Assembly (NCBI RefSeq): GCF_003815715.1
Contig: NZ_CP033922.1
Coordinates: forward strand, 124,001 to 188,000
Length of the DNA: 64,000 nt
Origin: Chryseobacterium sp. G0162
GTDB lineage: Bacteria > Bacteroidota > Bacteroidia > Flavobacteriales > Weeksellaceae
Direction of reading: 5' to 3'
Part shown: positions 60,548-64,000 of the stretch, piece by piece
Position numbering within the stretch: the first letter of the stretch is position 1
How the letters are laid out: each line of letters opens with the position of its first letter
Program-made: the position numbers and the translations under genes
The notes under the pieces: model-generated
What the model saw: only the letters and a program-made list of their open reading frames with translations
The model's database searches: none
What the model was told of the DNA's origin: nothing

Positions 60548-60976
60548 TTACCAATCTGAAGCTCTTTTTCTTCTTTCAATCATATGATCTACAGAAACTT
60601 TTCCGGCTCCGATAATCATCAGAAGAAGATATACAGAAAGATAGATAAGACTCATCTCTCTTTTTTCAAAAGGATCTGCTCCATGAACTACAAATCCGGC
60701 AATGACCATTGTAAAGATCAAGAAACCTAAGGCAACTCTCGTAAAAAGCCCTAATATCAGCAGAATTGAACAAACAAACTCAGCAAGTACTGTAAGGATC
60801 AGGGTAATTTGCGGTCCCATTCCCAGGAAGTCAAAAAATTCAATTTTTCCACCCGCCAACAGCATCTGAAGTTTTGGATATCCATGAGAAAGCATTGCAA
60901 AACCAACAAATACTCTTACTGCTAATAAAATAATATCTTTAGGTATTGAGCTCGAATTTGAATTATTGTAGTTCAT
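60548..60976 (-). CDS. DoxX-family membrane protein
   Basis: A 142-residue protein with four predicted membrane segments and the DoxX pattern: AVRVFVGFAMLSHGYPKLQM near the start, AEFVCSILLILGLFTRVALG and later MIIGAGKVSVDH. The family has quinol-oxidase-associated and stress-related members; the role here is unknown. Monocistronic. Confidence 0.82.
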   Translation of the reverse strand: MNYNNSNSSSIPKDIILLAVRVFVGFAMLSHGYPKLQMLLAGGKIEFFDFLGMGPQITLILTVLAEFVCSILLILGLFTRVALGFLIFTMVIAGFVVHGADPFEKREMSLIYLSVYLLLMIIGAGKVSVDHMIERRKRASDW

Positions 60977-61043
60977 TTACTAAAAAATTTAGACTAAGGT
61001 AATAAAAATCTTTTAATACAACGGGTTTTACAGCATTTTTAGT

Positions 61044-61919
61044 CTATCTGTAACCAAAATTCTTAAGATCTCTGTCATTCTTTCTCCAGTCTTTTTTCAC
61101 CTTAACAAATAAATTTAAGTGAATTTTCTTAGAAAAGAACTTCTCCAGGTCTAATCTTGCTTCTGTACCTACTTTTTTGATAGCCTCTCCTTTATGTCCG
61201 ATAATAATTCCCTTTTGGGTATCTCTTTCCACATAAATGATAGAATCAATGAAGATAATACCTTCTTTTTCTTTGAACTGCTCAGTCACTACTTCCACAG
61301 AATATGGAATTTCTTTATCATAATTCAAAAGAATTTTCTCACGAATGGCCTCGTTTACAAAGAATCTTTCTGGTTTATCTGTATACTGATCCTTATCATA
61401 ATAAGGTGGGTTCTCAGGCAATAAAGATTTTAGCTTAGGTAAAATAACCTCAGTATTAAAGGCATTAAGAGCAGAAATAGGAAGAATTTCCGCTTTTGGA
61501 ATCTTATTGTGCCAATCTTCTACTAATTTTTCAAGTCCTGCCTGATCAGTCTGATCTACTTTATTTAATAACAAAAGGACAGGAACAGGGATTTTATTTA
61601 ATTTATCAATTAAGAACTCGGAAGGTTCAGCTTTGTCCGTTACATCAACAATAAACAGGAATACATCGGCATCCTGAAGGGAATCCTTTACAAAATCCAT
61701 CATTTTTTCCTGCAATCCATATTTAGGATCCAATACTCCCGGAGTATCGGAAAATACGATCTGAAGGTCCTCTTCATTATAAATACCAAAAATTCTGTGA
61801 CGGGTTGTCTGGGCTTTCTGCGTTACAATCGCCAATTTCTCTCCCATTAATTGGTTTAGAAGTGTTGATTTTCCCGCATTGGGCTTTCCAACTATGTTTA
61901 CAAATCCAGCTTTGTGCAT
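61044..61919 (-). CDS. era: GTPase Era
   Basis: A 291-residue protein: G1 GKPNAGKSTLLNQL (11-24), switch region QKAQTTRHRI, G3 DTPG, G4 NKVD, G5 ISA. The C-terminal KH domain has IIGHKGEAIKKVGTEARLDL. It binds 16S rRNA and helps assemble the 30S subunit. Monocistronic here. Confidence 0.95.
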   Translation of the reverse strand: MHKAGFVNIVGKPNAGKSTLLNQLMGEKLAIVTQKAQTTRHRIFGIYNEEDLQIVFSDTPGVLDPKYGLQEKMMDFVKDSLQDADVFLFIVDVTDKAEPSEFLIDKLNKIPVPVLLLLNKVDQTDQAGLEKLVEDWHNKIPKAEILPISALNAFNTEVILPKLKSLLPENPPYYDKDQYTDKPERFFVNEAIREKILLNYDKEIPYSVEVVTEQFKEKEGIIFIDSIIYVERDTQKGIIIGHKGEAIKKVGTEARLDLEKFFSKKIHLNLFVKVKKDWRKNDRDLKNFGYR

Positions 61920-62345
61920 AAAAATAATATTACGAACTGCAAAGTTAGTAAAACAAAATTGGTCTTTACCGTTAATCTCAATATTTAAAAGAAAAAAGCG
62001 AGTTATTTGTCTTTGGAGTACATTTCAAAAAGATTTTTTGAAAAAATTATAACACTAGTTTTTTGAACTTATACATTTTACCATCAAGTCTCAAAAGTTC
62101 TTAAAACCTTAAGCTTACTTTAGAAAATTTTAAATGATGCTGCAAGAAGAACACACTAGTTTGTTTTGAAAATCTAAGATTTTCATGGATATGCAACAGA
62201 ATATCAAAAATTTAATATTCTCCTCCTTTAATGGAGTTACAGATTGATAGGCACTTTCTTTCTACCTTTCTCACAAAAAACTACAAAATAATCTTGTATT
62301 GCATTACCTAAAACTGATATTTTTGAATATTAGAATTCATCTTTT
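61920..62345. promoter_or_regulatory. Intergenic region with palindrome and Crp/Fnr promoter
   Basis: No gene. GAAAATCT A AGATTTTC (62168-62184) is a perfect 8-bp inverted repeat around one base, operator-like. TATTTTTG (62318-62325) with TTG (62294-62296, 21-bp spacer) is a fair promoter for the Crp/Fnr gene at 62346. Confidence 0.55.
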
Positions 62346-62909
62346 ATGAATATAGACCAGATTCTTGACCAGATTTATACACTCCCTGAAGACTCGAAAA
62401 ATAGTTTAAAAACCTATATCTCTGAAGTTTCCCATCCCAAAGGATACTGTTTGATGGAAGCAGATAAGGTTATCCCTTACGTTTATTTTATCCGTAAAGG
62501 AATTGCCCGTGCCTACTCTTCTACTTCAGATAATGATATTACGTTCTGGTTCGGCAGTGAAGGTCAGTGCGTCCTTTCTATGAAAAGTTATGTGGAAGAT
62601 AAACCAGGTTATGAAAGCATTGAACTACTGGAAGACTGTGATCTGTACAGACTTGAAACCGAAAATCTCAAAAAACTGTTTAATGAGGATATTCATATTG
62701 CCAATTGGGGTAGAAAGCTGGCGGAATTGGAAATGATAAAATCTGAAGAGCTGATTATCTCAAGACAATTTAAAACCTCACTGGAACGGTATAAAGATAT
62801 TATCCAGTATCAACCGGAGTTACTCAAAAGAGTTCAGCTTGGATATATTGCCTCCTACCTTGGAATTACACAGGTGAGTCTGAGCAGAATCCGTGCGGAG
62901 ATTAAGTAA
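62346..62909 (+). CDS. Crp/Fnr-family regulator (second copy)
   Basis: A 187-residue protein with a cyclic-nucleotide-type beta barrel (YVYFIRKGIARAYSSTSDND, later GQCVLSMKSYVEDKPGYESI) and a C-terminal HTH (LGYIASYLGITQVSLSRIRA). Together with the gene at 56552 it makes two Crp/Fnr proteins in the window. It probably responds to redox, nutrient or stress cues; the ligand is unknown. Confidence 0.85.
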   Translation: MNIDQILDQIYTLPEDSKNSLKTYISEVSHPKGYCLMEADKVIPYVYFIRKGIARAYSSTSDNDITFWFGSEGQCVLSMKSYVEDKPGYESIELLEDCDLYRLETENLKKLFNEDIHIANWGRKLAELEMIKSEELIISRQFKTSLERYKDIIQYQPELLKRVQLGYIASYLGITQVSLSRIRAEIK

Positions 62910-63248
62910 AAATTATGTTTAAGGATAGAAGCGTTTTAAGTTTTGGCTAAAGCCAGAGGAAAGCTAATTTATATTGAAAGCAGACTAAAGTCCGCTCCTA
63001 TTCACATTATGGTGTATGTGATAGCAATATTGATGATTATTTATTGAAATAAAAACAAGCAGCTAACAGCTTTTATCTAAAAAGCCCTCATGAATTAAGC
63101 AACAGAACATCATCCATTCTAACTACTATAACACCTCTATTCCAGTTCCCAACCTCCGGCCTACTTCCTAAAAAAACTCATTTTTTAACAATTGTAAAAT
63201 TTTTTCTCCGTTCAATTTCTGAAATTTGTAACAGAAAAATTTTAAAAA
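62910..63248. repeat. Intergenic region with flavobacterial palindromic repeat
   Basis: No gene in 339 bases. GGCTAAAGCC-like sequence at 62944-62953 and GACTAAAGTCCGCTCCTATTC at 62984-63004 form the known-looking intergenic repeat of flavobacteria. No guanidine riboswitch motif was seen upstream of the SMR gene. The promoter of the SMR gene must be here but has no exact box. Confidence 0.5.
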
Positions 63249-63581
63249 ATGAATTGGATAATATTAGTTATCGCAGGATTATTTGAGGTTGCCTTTGCCT
63301 CTTGTTTAGGAAAGGCAAAAGAAACATCAGGGACGGAAATGTATCTTTGGTACACCGGTTTTCTGATAACGATGACTATCAGTATGCTTCTTCTGATCAA
63401 AGCTACGCAAACATTACCTATTGGTACTGCTTATGCGGTATGGACAGGAATTGGAGCGGTAGGAACAGCTTTAATGGGAATTATCTTCTTTAAAGACCCT
63501 GTAAGTTTCTGGAGAGTATTTTTTATTGTAACACTTATTGGATCAGTTGTAGGTTTAAAAGCTGTTTCTTCATCACATTAA
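63249..63581 (+). CDS. SMR-family exporter (SugE/Gdx-like)
   Basis: A 110-residue protein with four membrane segments and the key Glu13 (MNWIILVIAGLFEVAFASCL). The segment GTAYAVWTGIGAVGTALMG is typical of SugE/Gdx guanidinium exporters rather than EmrE drug pumps. It likely works as a dual-topology homodimer. No paired second SMR gene is adjacent. Confidence 0.88.
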   Translation: MNWIILVIAGLFEVAFASCLGKAKETSGTEMYLWYTGFLITMTISMLLLIKATQTLPIGTAYAVWTGIGAVGTALMGIIFFKDPVSFWRVFFIVTLIGSVVGLKAVSSSH

Positions 63582-63617
63582 GATAAAAATATAAACTTCT
63601 ATCTATATTTAAAAATG

Positions 63618-63644
63618 AAACCGCCTTCGTTATGAAGACGGTTT
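63618..63644. terminator. Terminator between SMR and methyltransferase genes
   Basis: AAACCGCCTTC (63618-63628) and GAAGACGGTTT (63634-63644) pair with one mismatch, followed by a T-run. The genes on both sides are convergent. Confidence 0.8.
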
Positions 63645-63693
63645 TGTTTTGATTATATTTCAGAATGCTCTGCTTCTTACTTTATATTTCTTA

Positions 63694-64000
63694 TTATTTT
63701 TTGAAGACTAAGGGTAAGATTTCATTGCTTCTTAACCCATATTTCTTTATTTCTTCTTCTGAAAATTTCTGCGAATAGAAATTGATATCTGTTTCAAATC
63801 CTGCATTTCTTAAACGGTCAAAATAATCCATTCCGTACCAGCGTACATGATCGTATTGACCAAAATGTTTCTGGCGTTCTTTCGGATCTTTGATGGTAAA
63901 ATCTTCATAGGTTGTTGCCAGTGAATTTTTCATCGGAACCTGAAGAATTCCCCATCCTCCGGGTTTCATTACCCTGTACAATTCGCTCATTGCTTTTGCA
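63694..64000 (-). CDS. Class I SAM-dependent methyltransferase, C-terminal fragment
   Basis: The frame is open from the TAA at 63694 beyond the right edge. Visible: LYRVMKPGGWGILQVPMKN (the motif after the Rossmann core), then DHVRWYGMDYFDRLRNAGFE. These match the C-terminal half of type 11-like methyltransferases. The SAM-binding GxGxG part is outside the window, so the substrate is unknown. Confidence 0.75.
   Translation of the reverse strand, partial: AKAMSELYRVMKPGGWGILQVPMKNSLATTYEDFTIKDPKERQKHFGQYDHVRWYGMDYFDRLRNAGFETDINFYSQKFSEEEIKKYGLRSNEILPLVFKK

Noticed and set aside
63060..63248. A guanidine riboswitch upstream of the SugE/Gdx-like gene.
   Set aside because: No conserved ykkC, mini-ykkC or guanidine-III sequence motifs could be found in the leader.
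1..64000. tRNA genes, rRNA genes, CRISPR arrays or insertion sequences.
   Set aside because: No cloverleaf, conserved rRNA stretch, repeat-spacer array or IS transposase was seen; the only transposase is the phage MuA type.

Overview
The window looks like a Chryseobacterium-type chromosome (Flavobacteriia, Bacteroidota). It is AT-rich. Proteins such as the DUF6157, DUF72, NIPSNAP, M28, S9 and HMA-AraC types have a flavobacterial flavour, and several promoters fit the Bacteroidota pattern TTG-N18/21-TAnnTTTG. No rRNA, tRNA or CRISPR array was seen.

Positions 1 to about 24.8 kb are most of a Mu-like transposable prophage, inserted beside a thiolase gene and cut by the left edge of the window. 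Read from the right, it carries an end region with repeats, an XRE-type repressor (+), and a long leftward early operon (23.76 to 12.0 kb). The early operon holds a Ner-position protein, a MuA-like transposase, a MuB-like ATPase, a second RecA-like ATPase, a DUF3164 protein, an NdpA-like nucleoid protein, a DnaA-C-like protein, a replisome-organiser-like protein and many small unknowns. Late genes form two divergent operons. Rightward (5.09-11.79 kb) are terminase subunits, a gp36-like protein, portal, a MuF head protein, a gpG-like protein and a tail-terminator-like protein. Leftward (4.92 kb to the left edge) are prohead protease/scaffold, capsid, sheath, tube, a tail chaperone with a -1 frameshift, and the start of the tape measure. 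Between the divergent late operons is a mirror-symmetric control region with three 17-bp boxes at an exact 21-bp period.

The strongest candidate for an unusual system is the MuF protein. It has a C-terminal HExxH metallopeptidase-like domain, and a small acidic gene lies tail-to-tail on the opposite strand with its own promoter. This resembles a phage-borne toxin/immunity pair.

From 24.8 kb on the DNA is ordinary chromosome. It holds a thiolase under two TetR-type operators, endonuclease V-like, VOC and GNAT proteins, an M28 peptidase and an aminotransferase. Next come a membrane pyrophosphatase fused to an OmpA domain beside a soluble pyrophosphatase, PhyH, RadC, an L,D-transpeptidase, a LolD-like ATPase, PDH E2 and E1-alpha, and a PAP2/BlaI pair. 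A copper module follows (HMA-AraC regulator and a metal-domain-rich CopA). The rest includes a polysaccharide deacetylase, YggS, a sigma-54 response regulator lacking a Fis domain, MATE, two Crp/Fnr proteins, an S9 peptidase, DoxX, Era, an SMR exporter and a methyltransferase fragment. Most operons end in clear hairpin terminators, and several intergenic gaps carry dispersed repeats.
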